A stretch of DNA of 64,000 nt, taken from Tretioscincus oriximinensis. Taxonomy: Eukaryota > Chordata > Lepidosauria > Squamata > Gymnophthalmidae. A program made the position numbers and the translations under genes. How positions within the stretch are numbered: the stretch's first letter is position 1; each line of letters opens with the position of its first letter. This document shows, one piece after another, positions 11,232 through 21,548 of the stretch. The notes beneath the pieces are model-generated. The model saw only the letters and a list, made by a program, of their open reading frames with translations, made no database searches and was not told the origin of the DNA. The stretch covers positions 2,037,860 to 2,101,859 of the forward strand of contig JAJVDF010000027.1 of NCBI GenBank assembly GCA_022410635.1, read 5' to 3'.

Positions 11232-11700
11232 ATTTTCAGACTTTACTATGTATTCTGCATGGGGCTGCCCTTAGAAATTTTTCAGAAACTGCAGCTGGAA
11301 CTGGAACAACATATTATGTCAGTCTTGAAAGAACTGTGTTAGCTGACAAAGCCCAATTCAAGGTGTTAATTTTAACTTACGGGTCTTAAATAACTTGGGC
11401 CCAAATATCTAATAGAATGTCCTTTCCTATATCAACCTATTTGTGTCTTAAGAGCTGCACAGGAGATCCTTGCTTGTGCCACCACTATCAGCAGCAAAGG
11501 CAGTAGAAACATGGGACAGGGCCTTCACAGTGGCAGTCCCCAAAGTATGGAAAAATGTCTCCTTTGTGGTGTGTCAGTTGCCATCACTTTATATATTCAG
11601 ANAATCTCTAAAGACACACTTCTTTAATCTGGCCTTGACTGAAAAAAAATACCTCTCTCTTTCCTACTTTCAGGCACTGACCTTCAGGTATATAGCTTGA
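11232..11700 (+). mobile_element. L2/Vingi-like LINE, C-terminal ORF2 remnant
   Basis: Broken frames give a LINE C-terminus in order: CAGCTGGAACTGGAAC, then a peptide like AQFKVLILTY, then LLVPPLSAAKAVETWDRAFT and RSLKTHFFNLAL-like residues (one unresolved base at 11602). The same order is seen in the minus-strand LINE at 55205-56610. Stops and frameshifts separate the blocks, so it is an old pseudogene. The clade (L2, Vingi or related Jockey-group) cannot be fixed by eye. Confidence 0.6.
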
Positions 11701-13017
11701 TGGAGGTGCAAACAACCTTTAGCAGGATCCTGCATCTATAAATGGCTCCAGAAGTAAGCTGTCAGAGCCCAGGAAAATATTTCCTGGCTCTAGAGTTCCA
11801 CAGGGGCAACTTCAGCTACTACCATTTGTCCACATGTGGCAGTTGTAATAGAATCCAAATAAGGATCACTATGGAGAACTCTAGGTATGAGATCCATCTG
11901 GTTAGGATATGCATTGGATGGTTGTGCTAGTGTATAGAACTATTGTTCTTGGTACACATCTGGTTGTGCCCGAATGGACCTGTCAGGTATCACTTGATGA
12001 AAGTAATGCTCAAACTCAAGGCTAAACACTGAGAAAAATAAATTATGAAGACAGCACGGAATTCTGGACTCACATCTTGCTGAAACTTTATCTGAATACA
12101 AATGTTATTTGTTTAAGGTAATGTTTAAAATATTAGAGTTTTTGTGACTTACATAATTCTGTCATAGTATGATTGTTATTGTGGGGAAATTGACAGTGGT
12201 GGCTTCCACGAAATGGGTTTACTGAACCAAAGCTTGCCAAATAACTGAGGACTAAATGTTACCACAGTAGGATCAAACTGGGACCTAAAAAAACTCCTCT
12301 CTTCCCCATGCCCTTGCAGTTCCAATAGGCAGGTTCCTGTTTGAAATTTGTATCCTCAATAGATCACAACTGAACCCGGAAGGTGTAAGACTTTAAAATA
12401 AAATACAAGAAGGATCAGCTATATGCATCTTGCTCTTTATTTCTGTGCTAGCAGGCAGAAGATTATGATTCACTTTTAGGTTGACACAGTTATATATAAA
12501 GCTAGAAGAAGTAATGTATCCTGTGTATTATCACAACACAGAAAATGATTATAAGAATGTAGAATTCTGTTAGATACTGCTGTTGATTTTTAAAAGAAAA
12601 TTTCTTGTCTGATTANTGCCATGCATTAGATATTGATGTAAATAAATGTTTAATATGTTCCAGCCTTGCTATTGCCATCCATGCAATGGTGGCCACAAGT
12701 TATCTAACTGGTATAAATCATGGGTGGCAAATTATAGATGATGGCAAACTATAGTACTCACCATTTTGTAACACTGGGCTTGTCTGTTGGAGTTAATGGA
12801 TGCTACAGATTGGAAAAGCATTACAACAAGCCATTAGGGTCTGCCGCAATGCTATGGGCAAGCAACACATGAGGTGAATAAGCCGTTACAATGAGCTTAA
12901 ATGACTTAAAATGATTGTGAATTGAGCATACAGAAGATTGCAGGTACAAGAAGCATTAAATTTTTTCGTCATAGTTTTTAACACAATACAAGATTATCTA
13001 TCAATCTATCTAAAAGA
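11701..13017. other. Unassigned AT-rich DNA
   Basis: No recognised gene or repeat; one unresolved base at 12616. Confidence 0.35.
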
Positions 13018-13313
13018 ATGAATGGCGCAGTTGCTAAGAGCTGCTCTTTCAACTGAGAAATCCAGTTTTGAGGCCGTGTCGGACGTGGAAAGGATTGCAT
13101 GCCCTCTACCGGCCTTCAGCTCTAGCCAACTCAGCTATTCAAAAGAGATTTGCAATCTGTATTTCAATTAGACAAATGAGTACCACTATTAATCTGGTGA
13201 GGAAGATAGAATAGATGTAANTCTAGGGGCAAAAATTAACCTTGTTCGCTGCTCTGAGTCCCTGCAGGTGAAAAGGCTGGGGTATATAAAACCAGTTCTT
13301 CCTCCTTCTTCTT

Positions 13314-13314
<1 letters not shown>
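13018..13314 (+). mobile_element. tRNA-derived SINE, GAA/TTC-tailed family, plus strand
   Basis: ATGGCGCAGTTGCTAAG (A-box-like) and AGTTTTGAGGCCGTGT (B-box-like) start the element. They are followed by GTCGGACGTGG, AGCTCTAGCCAACTCAGC, a variant of the CTGAGTCCCT block, and GGGGTATATAAAACCAGTTC with TTC repeats. The same blocks occur on the opposite strand at 16003-16309, 20824-21216 and 59741-60033. One unresolved base at 13221. Confidence 0.7.
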
Positions 13315-13395
<81 letters not shown>

Positions 13396-13434
13396 ATGTA
13401 TCTATCTATCTATCTATCTATCTATCTACTTACT
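13315..13434. repeat. Microsatellite (TC)n then (TATC)n
   Basis: A run of about 19 TC units passes into about 19 tetranucleotide TATC units with one variant (TATGTATC) near 13396. It grows directly out of the TTC tail of the SINE and ends where the LINE begins. Confidence 0.95.
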
Positions 13435-13435
13435 T

Positions 13436-14435
13436 GTTGGAAACCTTAATTAAGGACAAAATTACTAAACACATGGAGAAGCACGCATTGCTGAATGAAA
13501 CTCAGCATGGCTTCAGCAAAGGTAAATCATGCCTTACCAACTTGCTAGAATTCTTTGAGAATGTAAACAAACATGTAGATAAAGGGGATCCAGTTGATAT
13601 TGTGTATCTAGATTTTCAGAAGGCGTTTGATAAAGTCCCTCATCAAAGGCTTCTAAAAAAACTCCATACTCATGGTATAAGAGGACAGGCTTTGTCCTGG
13701 ATTGGAAACTGGCTAAAAGATAGAAAACAGAGGGTAGTATTAAATGGACAGTTCTCTGAGTGGAAAGAGGTAAGAAGTGGGGTACCCCAGGGATCTGTAC
13801 TTGGACCCTTGCTTTTCAATATATTTATAAATGATCTGGATGCCGAGGTAAATAGTGCAGTAGCCAGGTTTGCTGACGACAATAAACTGTTCAGGGTAGT
13901 GAAAACTGAAAATGATTGTAAGGCACTCCAGAGTGATTTATTGAAATTGGGTGAGTGGGCATCAAAGTGGCAAATGCACTTCAACTTAAGCAAGTGCAAG
14001 GTCATGCATATTGGGGCAAAGAACCCAAAATACTCCTACCACCTGATGGGAACCAAACTTTCTGTGACCGAGCAAGAAAAGGATCTTGGGGTGTTAGTGG
14101 ACAATTCAATGAAAATGTCAACCCAGTGTGCAGCAGCAGCAAAAAAGGCAAATTCCATGTTGGGGATAATTAGGAAAGNNNNNNNNNNNNNNNNNNNNNN
14201 NNNNNNNNNNNNNNNNNNNNNNNNNNNNNNNNNNNNNNNNNNNNNNNNNNNNNNNNNNNNNNNNNNNNNNNNNNNNNNNNNNNNNNNNNNNNNNNNNNNN
14301 NNNNNNNNNNNNNNNNNNNNNNNNNNNNNNNNNNNNNNNNNNNNNNNNNNNNNNNNNNNNNNNNNNNNNNNNNNNNNNNNNNNNNNNNNNNNNNNNNNNN
14401 NNNNNNNNNNNNNTAAGGGTATAAATGGATACTAA
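13436..14435 (+). CDS. CR1-like ORF2 reverse transcriptase (partial, gap-interrupted)
   Basis: 248 residues are readable without a stop. Counting from the first readable residue, the reverse transcriptase motifs are YLDFQKAFD at 58-66 (motif A, first catalytic Asp), SGVPQGSVLGPLLF at 115-128 (motif B) and the FADD box at 146-149 (motif C, the two catalytic Asp). The thumb region starts after LNLSKCKVMHIG-like residues. This is the non-LTR reverse transcriptase that copies LINE RNA at a nicked target. The endonuclease and ORF1 are missing by truncation. No true start codon exists; the frame opens from the microsatellite. The gap covers the thumb and most of the C-terminal domain, which the copy at 45142-45518 shows. 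The catalytic residues are intact, but the truncated copy cannot be autonomous. Confidence 0.85.
14179..14413. other. Assembly gap of 235 unresolved bases
   Basis: A run of N inside the CR1 ORF. From the homologous C-terminal part at 45142-45518 plus the missing connector, a complete element would need well over 350 bases here. So either the gap size is an estimate or this copy has an internal deletion. Confidence 0.95.
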
Positions 14436-14642
14436 GATAGTTGTCTGGATGTAGCCTCCGGGATGGAGCAACAGGCAGGACTCTTGAAATACCATTTGCA
14501 GGGAGTCATGAACAGGGGCATATTTTGCTTTCCTCTGTTCGGACTGCCCAGGTGCATCTGGTGGGCCTCTGTGTGACACAGAATGCTGGACTCGATGGGC
14601 TGTGGCCTGATCCAGTATGGCTCTTCTTATGTTCTTATGTTT

Positions 14643-15410
14643 CATATTTCAATAACTGTCCAATAAAGAAATGCATGGAAATATACAAAAATGACTCATA
14701 TATAAGTGAAATAAATGTTTCTAAAACATGCTATTAAAATGAAATGCAATTATTATTACCGCATACATTCTGCACCTTAGATTCTCATTAATATTGCTAT
14801 GCGTATATGTTGAATATAGCTATGTTTTCTGTCCTCTTCTATTTCCTGTGACTCAGTTCAAGCTGAAGCAAGACCTGTAATTGGTGTCTACAGAATTTGT
14901 GTGGAGTGAAGTATTTCACTATGAAGTTTTATTAAACCTCAGCAGTAAAGCACTTCATGTTTAACTACCGCATTTCATCCCTTACATTTCCATTTAATAT
15001 GCTACCTACTGTACAGAACTGAACAAAAGGCTCACTTAGCTTAACGTTAATTCAGACTTTTGTGTGACTGCACTGTACTGTAAGTGGAGAAGCATTCATT
15101 TTTCTAACTTGCCACACGATGAGTAATACATGGCTTGGTGAGTTACTGTTTTTGATGACACTGGAGCTCAATGGAAATATTCCTGAACAAAGGCAAAGGG
15201 AGCAACTGGTTGTCTTTCTAAAAAAGTGTTTTGATGGGAACTTATTAAAATAGAAGTCCACTGAGCAACCTTATCAGCAGGTACTGAGGCAGAATCTAAA
15301 TGTTCCTGCTCTTCTTGGAACTGAATGAGTGTGTTAAAAAAGAGTGTGTCTGCCTGGACTTGCATATAGTTAGTTGGCATTCTTCTATAGCACGTGATAG
15401 CCATAAGAGA
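14643..15410. other. Unassigned AT-rich DNA
   Basis: No recognised gene or repeat. Confidence 0.35.
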
Positions 15411-15612
15411 ACATAATAAGAACATAAGAATGTGAGAGGAGGATCCTTGCTGAATGGGGCTATAACCCATCTAGAACAGAATTCTGTTTCACATAGTGGC
15501 CTGTCAATTGCACCTGGACAGTCTCAAGGAGAAGAAAGTAAAACCCTCGCCTGTTCCTGACTTCCTGCAAATGGTGTTTCAGGAATCTTGCTAGTTTTCT
15601 ATCCCAGAGGCA
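15411..15612 (-). mobile_element. CR1-like 3'-end fragment, minus strand
   Basis: AATAAGAACATAAGAATGTG (octamer tail), ATTCTGTTTCACATAGTGGC, TTGCACCTGGACAGTC, CTGCAAATGGTGTTTCAGGA and TATCCCAGAGGCAATATC match the complement of the CR1-like 3'UTR in order. Confidence 0.65.
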
Positions 15613-15805
15613 ATATCAACACATCCAACATAATAAAATATAAAGAAAGACATTGTTATCATACTGTAAGTAACACATAAAATATAGGTAACCAAGTGTC
15701 GAATAAAAGAAAAATTATAACACATACTTTTAAAATGAAATTTTAACAAAATTAAACAGTGGTTTTAAAGTTTCAGATAAATACTATTTTGCTGAAATGC
15801 TGAAC

Positions 15806-15844
15806 TTTTACCGAAAAATTTTACCGAAAAATTTTACCGAAAAA
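15806..15844. repeat. Three tandem copies of a 13-bp unit
   Basis: TTTTACCGAAAAA is repeated three times without change. Confidence 0.9.
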
Positions 15845-16002
15845 TTATAATATTTATATTTAATTTATTAAAAACCATATAACATCCATGACTTCTGATA
15901 CTATCTAGCAAATTTAATAATACATAATTAGTTGTTAAAAATATTATCTTTCTATTGAATCAGTTATTAATAATAAAAACAATGGATAATCTGAAAACCA
16001 AA

Positions 16003-16309
16003 GTTTGGAGGAGGAGAAGGAGAAGAAGAACTGGGTTTTTATACCCTGCTTTTCTCACCCAAAGGGACTCAAAGTGACTTTCAAGGGTATTTTTCACCCG
16101 AAGGCTCACATTCTATCTTCCCCAACAGGCTGTGGTGGTTCCCATTTATCTAGTTGCAGTCAGTTGCAATTTCTTGCAATTCTTGCTTTCAAATAGCTGT
16201 GTTGGCTAGTGGAAGGTTCTCACCCCTCCCCACGTCTGACACAGGGCTTCAAAATCCAATCTCCCAGATGAGAGATGCATTCCTTAGCTATTGAGCCATT
16301 TGTGCCTGC
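16003..16309 (-). mobile_element. tRNA-derived SINE, GAA-tailed family, minus strand
   Basis: On the plus strand it starts with a GGA/GAA tail and AACTGGGTTTTTATACCCTG, passes through AGGGACTCAAAGTGACTTTC and CTCACATTCTATCTTCCCCA, and ends with the complement of a tRNA-like head (TGAGCCATTTGTGCCTGC). Read on the minus strand it has an A-box-like TGGCTCAATAGCTAAGGAAT and a B-box-like region near 16245. The 3' tail resembles LINE-derived SINE tails (TTTGAGTCCCTTTGG, GGGTATAAAAACCC). Confidence 0.7.
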
Positions 16310-17094
16310 TAGTGTATAATCTTCCATATTCATACAGGTAACCTTTCAGCTTTTTACAGTGATGGTATACAAAAAGTTCAAATAATGTTGTTGCAAATTG
16401 ACTGCCATAATTTTGATATGTCTTATCTGACAATTATTGTTAAAATTTGGTGATCTGTCAAACCTTTTATTTCATTAAAAGTCTGTCAAATAGATTTGGC
16501 AATAGTGATAGAACTCAAATAGAATGGGCTCAGCATTTCAGAAGAAAAAAGGATATGGTCCTTTTGTAAAAATAAAACCTATTCATTTCAACATTCAACA
16601 GATACAGCAAAGTACATTCTGGGATTCTTCAGGCTTCTGTGAACAAAGGTTTATAAATTGCAAGAAAGAGATATGAAGGCGTAAGCAGTTTAAAACTGAG
16701 AGAGGAAAGAAATGGAGGATAAAAATAAGGGCATTATCAAATTGCCTCAGGAAAGCATTGGCTTAAGAGTTGCTGACAAATCTTAGGCAACATCACATTC
16801 AAAGTCCATATGGCTTCCTAAGGCCAGTTCATATCTACCTACCTATCTACCTACCTGAACACACACACATGCTCACAATGCATACATCATGATTTATTTA
16901 ACTGTTTCAAAGTTTGATAAGAGTTCAGTGTACAAAAATGTTTTCTGGAAGCAAAGGGAGTTTACAGTTTAACAAAGAAAAAGATGGGTTGCATGTTTTT
17001 TGTAGATTAAAGCAGATTTCAGATGAACATGTCACTAAGGGTTTTTTTTGTTTCCTTTTTTTTCTGGGTTTAAGGCCAATTCTGGTTTAAAAGC
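16310..17094. other. Unassigned AT-rich DNA
   Basis: A short TACC/TATC tract lies near 16835-16855 and a (CA)n run follows. Nothing else is recognised. Confidence 0.35.
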
Positions 17095-17265
17095 ATTTAC
17101 TTATTTATACTTATACCCTGCCCTATATCTGAAGGTATCAGGGCAGCCAACAATAAAAAAATAATAATACAAAATTGGCATATTAAAACAGTATTTGAAG
17201 GTGGGAAGGAAAATGGCATTTCTTCAACCAAAGGTCAGGTTAAAGAGATGACATGGCCAGAGTAT
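17095..17265 (-). mobile_element. L2/Vingi-like LINE 3' end, minus strand
   Basis: TTATACCCTGCCCTATATCT, CATATTAAAACAGTATTTGA, GGAAAATGGCATTTCTTCAA and CCAAAGGTCAGGTTAAAG match, in the same order, the 3' part of the LINE at 55205-55345. Only the 3'UTR is present. Confidence 0.65.
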
Positions 17266-18050
17266 CCAAATTCTGATTCCCCCCAAAGCCCCAGACTGAC
17301 TGTTGCATCCCGAGTCTGACTCACAGGACCTTCTAGGGCTCCAGGAAATAGATGGGGCAGCAGACTAATGGCTAGCTGTGTGTTGCTGCGATGATGTTAA
17401 AAATATGCGGCTAATCCATACTGGCTTTGAGTTACGATAGATATCCAGGCGCTCCCCCAGCAAGGAATTCCTGGGGGTCTAGTTTTGCTAAGCCCGAAAG
17501 ATAGAAACTACCCAAGCCTTTCACTCAGAAATCTTGGGGAATTTAAGCCATGTACTTAGACCCGACAGATAGAAATGGGGAGGGCTAAAGAAAGATTGTG
17601 ACACCAGCTGGTAAGCAGGAACAAAAGAAACAGTTTAATTTCTGCAGTTTGTATTTAAGCTCCAGCCAGAGGAGACGTAGAAAAGGGTTACATCAGGTTG
17701 CAAGCAAAGACAATGATTGGAGGAGGGTGTGTCCAAACAGGTCAGGTGGTCAAAAATCTCCCATGCTGCTTTGGTCTGTGATGCCTTCCTGTCTCTGTTG
17801 GAGAAGAAGGTCCTTGCCATGCGGTGTTCCATATGGTCACCTCCATCTTGGCATGCCCTAGGGCTCAGGAGCAAGGGGTTAATCATCATGGTTACTGATT
17901 ACCCAAATCTGGTTAGACAGTAATGAAAGACAGAAAGACTGCTTTTTAAAAAACACAGACTACAAAAATATTTCTGCAGTCAAAAAGGGGCTTTTTGGCT
18001 AAAACATTTACCACAACAGATGTTATTCCTTGCTAAGTCTTTCTCTTCTG
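17266..18050. other. GC-richer unassigned segment, possibly a solo LTR
   Basis: This stretch is richer in GC than its surroundings. Overlapping frames near 17598-17923 on both strands have no domain. An old solo LTR is possible, because it is single-copy in the window, GC-rich and without coding motifs, but I see neither clear TG/CA ends nor a target duplication. Confidence 0.2.
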
Positions 18051-18930
18051 CATTTAGCAGAGGCAGCATTCCCACTGCAAATCTGGGAACAAACAGTGAA
18101 AGAAGGTGAACAGTTGGAGGCTATTTTCAGAAATATACAGGAGAGGCTGTATGATCTATAAAGTCTTTCTCTATAAAGTTAGATCACTGAACCATTACCT
18201 TGGGTGTTGGTTACTTTGAAACTTTTCTAGAGTTTCCCACAGCAGTATCCTCTGACTTACATGAGGATGTTAGATTCTGAACTTGGGAACTCAGTAATAA
18301 AAATAATCTTCTTTATTTCTAAGCTTCAGTTCTTTGTCTAAAAGTACTAGGTTTAAAGAGTGCTGGTTAAAATTGAATAATTTCCTAAAGGTAGGAAAAA
18401 TAGAGCACAGATGCTCTGTCCCATACTAGTTTACTGATGTGTAAGTCAACGTGCATTGGTGAACACTGTGTTTCCAACACTCTTGGGTCAGTTTTTGGCA
18501 TAGTTGTAAACTATAGTTTGGTATAATAGTTTTAGACAGTCTGATGTAATGTTTAGAGTTGTTGAGATTTTGAATGTTGGAAATTCTGATTAAATCCAGT
18601 TACAATGACCTTCATTAGATATGACCTTCATTCATATCTTGATAACTAGCTTAGTTCCCATGGGAAACTGCATATTGTTACGATTTTCAAATCCTGAGCA
18701 TAACACATGCTCAGTTATTGTTACACTATTGCTGTGAAGCACATCTGATTCTTTGTTTTGTTCACTTATTCTGTATACCTAGGTGTCATGTATATTCATT
18801 GCTACATTTACTTATGGAACATGTAAATAAGAAAGCACGTGCTTTCCGGCTGGAATGATAAAAACTGTGTGGACTGTTGTTATTTCTAATAGGAAGAAAC
18901 TAATTTTGATACAGCTTTTCTTGCAGGGCT
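18051..18930. other. Unassigned AT-rich DNA
   Basis: No recognised gene or repeat. Confidence 0.35.
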
Positions 18931-18934
18931 CTCA

Positions 18935-19200
18935 ACCCTGCATTTTTACTCTGCTAGAATTGGATCAGAGCCAATTTCTCAACAAGAGTGTAAGACTCTT
19001 ACTTGGAAGTCTTCCAATTCCATTTTGCACTCCTCCCCAAAAGTCAACTGGGTGACCACAGTCTTGTCCCAAATCTTCAGAGCTCTCTTGGCCCCACCAA
19101 CTTCACAAAATGTCTATTATGAAGAGAAGAACAGATAGTTATGTAAGCTGTTTTGATTCTCTTTAGGTTGGGAAAAGTGGGGTATAAAAAACAACTTTTC
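18935..19200 (+). mobile_element. tRNA-SINE remnant, plus strand
   Basis: GTAAGACTCTTACTTGGAAG, CAACTGGGTGACCACAGTCT and CAGAGCTCTCTTGGCCCC match the SINE middle seen at 59583-59735. The tail TGTAAGCTGTTTTGATTCTC and GGGAAAAGTGGGGTATAAAA is the typical reptile SINE/LINE 3' end. The head is decayed. Confidence 0.5.
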
Positions 19201-20823
19201 ATTTCCTCACACTGCATGTTAGACTATGTCTTTCCCCTCGATACATCAAGATACAAGTTGAAGCATACTATTTGACAAATTCACCCAAGTGAAAATGTTT
19301 CAATGTTGCTATTCTGACACTTGTATTGTAATAAAGCTTTTTCCTGGGTGCCTTTTACATTTTTCCCTATATAAATTTTATATTGAGATCATTCAAGTGT
19401 TTCCCCTCCCTTCGGATTAGCTTCAAAGGTTATCAGTAAAAACAACCTTATAATGCAAAACGTGCACATATGTAGAGAAAATGTTTAATATGCATACAGT
19501 AATAGTTTTGTAAGAAGACCACCATGATTGTTGACTTGCACCTCTAAATTACAATGGAAGGCTGACTAGAAAGAACACTCATGGTGATAGATATGAAGCC
19601 TTCAATCTCATGATGAAAACAAAGAACCCAGACACTAACAGTCATTTGTTGAAATATATCATTTAATTAGAGTGTATTTGTTTAGAAGGCTAGATATTTG
19701 ATTTCATCGTTTATCTAGCATATGAGTGCAAATGAAAATACTCTTAAAGAGCATTTTATTAAATGGATCATTGAAACAAAGATTAGAATTGTTTTTCAAT
19801 GTGTTGTAGAATCATTAGGCTGAAAGCCAGAGGACAGCTGGCTTAAAAAAGCCCCAAAGCATTTCTAAGTGTTATTCTAAATTTCTGCTTACTCCCTTGG
19901 AGGCATCAAAGCATTTCTAGGGATGGTTTTTGTTATTTTGATTACTTTTGGGAAAAGAGTAAGGGGAAAAATCTGCTACAGAGTCTGTTTAGGTTGGGGG
20001 CAAGCATCTTGGCTGCAAGAGGGCCAGATATTCATTAGCAGCTTCCCCATCTCTACATGCCTTGGCCAAGCATTTCTGCTCCTGTGCATTTTATCCCCCA
20101 GCAGCGTTTTCTATCTTCAGCACAGCACAACTAATGAAATGAACAATACCCATCAGGACTGAAGCTTATGTGCATCCACTAATTAACTTCTGAAGCATCC
20201 TGCCCTAAGGAAAGCTGGAGGTGGATCTGAGGTTGCGTAGCTCAGACATGGAATTCATACAAGACCGTCATGTAGTACATTGAATGTGTGTCTGCCTGAT
20301 CACTCAAATAGCAGTTTATAAATGACTTCTTCAACTGGGACTAAAAGATGCAAAACCTTCTGGATAAGCCCACTAAAAAGCTCAACCAGCTTTCATCCAT
20401 TCTTCTTCAGAAAAGCAAAAGAAAACCAGGCAACAAAAATGTACAGAAAATAGCTTTAAAGTTCCATTCACAGTTGAGTTCAGCTGAAGTTGAAAAAGAA
20501 GTGGCATCAAAGCATCAAGCCCAATAATGTGCCATGAAGCAGCAGAGATGAAAAGGTATGTACCGTGGATCAGCACACATCACCTGCAAGACTGGACATT
20601 TGGCTACAGAACAAAGGCAGTATTGTATCCCTAGACTAAGTGCTTTGGGGTAATATCTTTGGACTTGCCGGTTTCTTCCACTCTCCATGTGTGCTTCTGA
20701 CATTTTACTCATATCCTACCAGGAAGGACAAAAGCAAAATGAGAAATAAGCTAAAATTGTGCAGCAGCTTTGCAAAAATCCTATAGTTTCTGCTATTATG
20801 TTTTATTCTGAGGTTTAAAAACT
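19201..20823. other. Unassigned DNA; possible conserved non-coding stretch at 19640-19830
   Basis: No recognised repeat or gene. Around 19640-19830 the sequence is AT-rich but not simple, with homeodomain-like ATTTAATTAGA and TTTATTAAATGG. This is a weak hint of regulatory sequence only. Confidence 0.2.
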
Positions 20824-20886
20824 GAAATAATAGAAGAAGAGGAAGAGGAAGAGGAAGAGGAAGAAGAGGAAGAAGAGGAAGAAGAG

Positions 20887-20918
<32 letters not shown>

Positions 20919-21216
20919 AGAACTGGGTTCTTATACCCCGCTTTTTCTCACCTTTCAAAGGGACTCAAAGAGGCTTACAAGGGTATTTTGCCCGAAGGCT
21001 CACATTCTATCTTCCCCACCAGACTCTGGTGGTTCCCACGTATCTACTTGCAGTCAGTTGCAATTTCTTGCAATTCATGCTTTCGAATAGCTGGGTTGGC
21101 TAGAGCTACAGGCTAGTGGAAGGTGCTCACCCCTCCCCACGTCCAACACAGGGCTTCGAAACCCCATCTCCCAGACGAGAGATGAATTCCTAAGCAACTG
21201 AGCTATCCGTGCCTGC
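20824..21216 (-). mobile_element. tRNA-derived SINE with long GAA/GAG tail, minus strand
   Basis: Best copy of its family. On the minus strand it opens GCAGGCACGGATAGCTCAGT, an A-box-like TAGCTCAGTTGCTTAGG, then a B-box-like GGTTTCGAAGCCC, then GTTGGACGTGGGGAGG, and a body ending in GCCTCTTTGAGTCCCTTT and GCGGGGTATAAGAACCC. The tail is about 100 bases of TTC/CTC repeats. The order is tRNA-like head, unrelated body and LINE-like tail, as in squamate SINEs. Confidence 0.75.
20826..20925. repeat. GAA/GAG trinucleotide microsatellite
   Basis: About 30 purine trinucleotides form the tail of the SINE on the minus strand. Confidence 0.9.
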
Positions 21217-21376
21217 AATAGTGATTAAAATACAATGAAACAACAAGGATGAAATAACAATACTAAAAGTACACAGTTCTCTGAGGCAGCAGGTGATTGG
21301 AGGGATTTAGAATGTGTATTATCCTTGTTGTTTAAATATATATTTCATTGTATTTTAATCACTATTGCAGGCACGG
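21207..21376. repeat. Perfect 34-bp inverted repeat that includes the SINE end
   Basis: Bases 21207-21240 are the exact reverse complement of 21343-21376. The next 10 bases (21241-21250) match 21321-21330 in inverse orientation, after a 12-base AT insertion. The first 10 bases of the left arm are the end of the SINE, so part of the SINE and its flank were copied in inverse orientation. Confidence 0.9.
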
Positions 21377-21426
21377 TTATTTTAGGTCTCCAGAGCTCCA
21401 AAGTGGATGCAGACCTAAAATAATCC
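21375..21426. repeat. Short hairpin next to the inverted duplication
   Basis: GGTTATTTTAGGTCT at 21375-21389 pairs with AGACCTAAAATAATCC at 21411-21426, with one extra base. Confidence 0.75.
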
Positions 21427-21519
21427 TAATACATTTTTAGTCTACTTCACATAGAAAGATTCTCCCAACTGGGTGAAAAAAAGGATGCAACAGCTGAGTG
21501 AATCACTGTTGGGCACAAT

Positions 21520-21548
21520 CATTTTCCATTTATTCCAAATGGAAAATG
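21520..21548. repeat. Perfect 12-bp hairpin
   Basis: CATTTTCCATTT (21520-21531), a five-base loop ATTCC, then AAATGGAAAATG (21537-21548). Confidence 0.8.

Larger units (their letters stand above)
13436..14642 (+). mobile_element. CR1-like LINE with open reverse transcriptase, interrupted by an assembly gap
   Basis: The element begins abruptly at the end of the TATC microsatellite, inside the reverse transcriptase domain, so it is 5'-truncated. Coding sequence runs to 14178, then 235 unresolved bases, then the last codons (KGINGY and stop), the 3'UTR and a short TTCTTATG tail at 14625-14640. The 3'UTR is nearly identical to that at 9305-9522. The element belongs to the youngest repeat family in the window. 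Confidence 0.85.

Noticed and set aside
13268..13453. Frame with Ser-Leu and Ser-Ile-Tyr-Leu repeats
   Set aside because: Translation of the TC/TATC microsatellite.
14118..14645. A 175-codon minus-strand frame
   Set aside because: It spans the run of unresolved bases and the antisense of a CR1-like 3' end.
17598..17923. Overlapping frames on both strands
   Set aside because: No domain or consistent frame; explained by local GC content.
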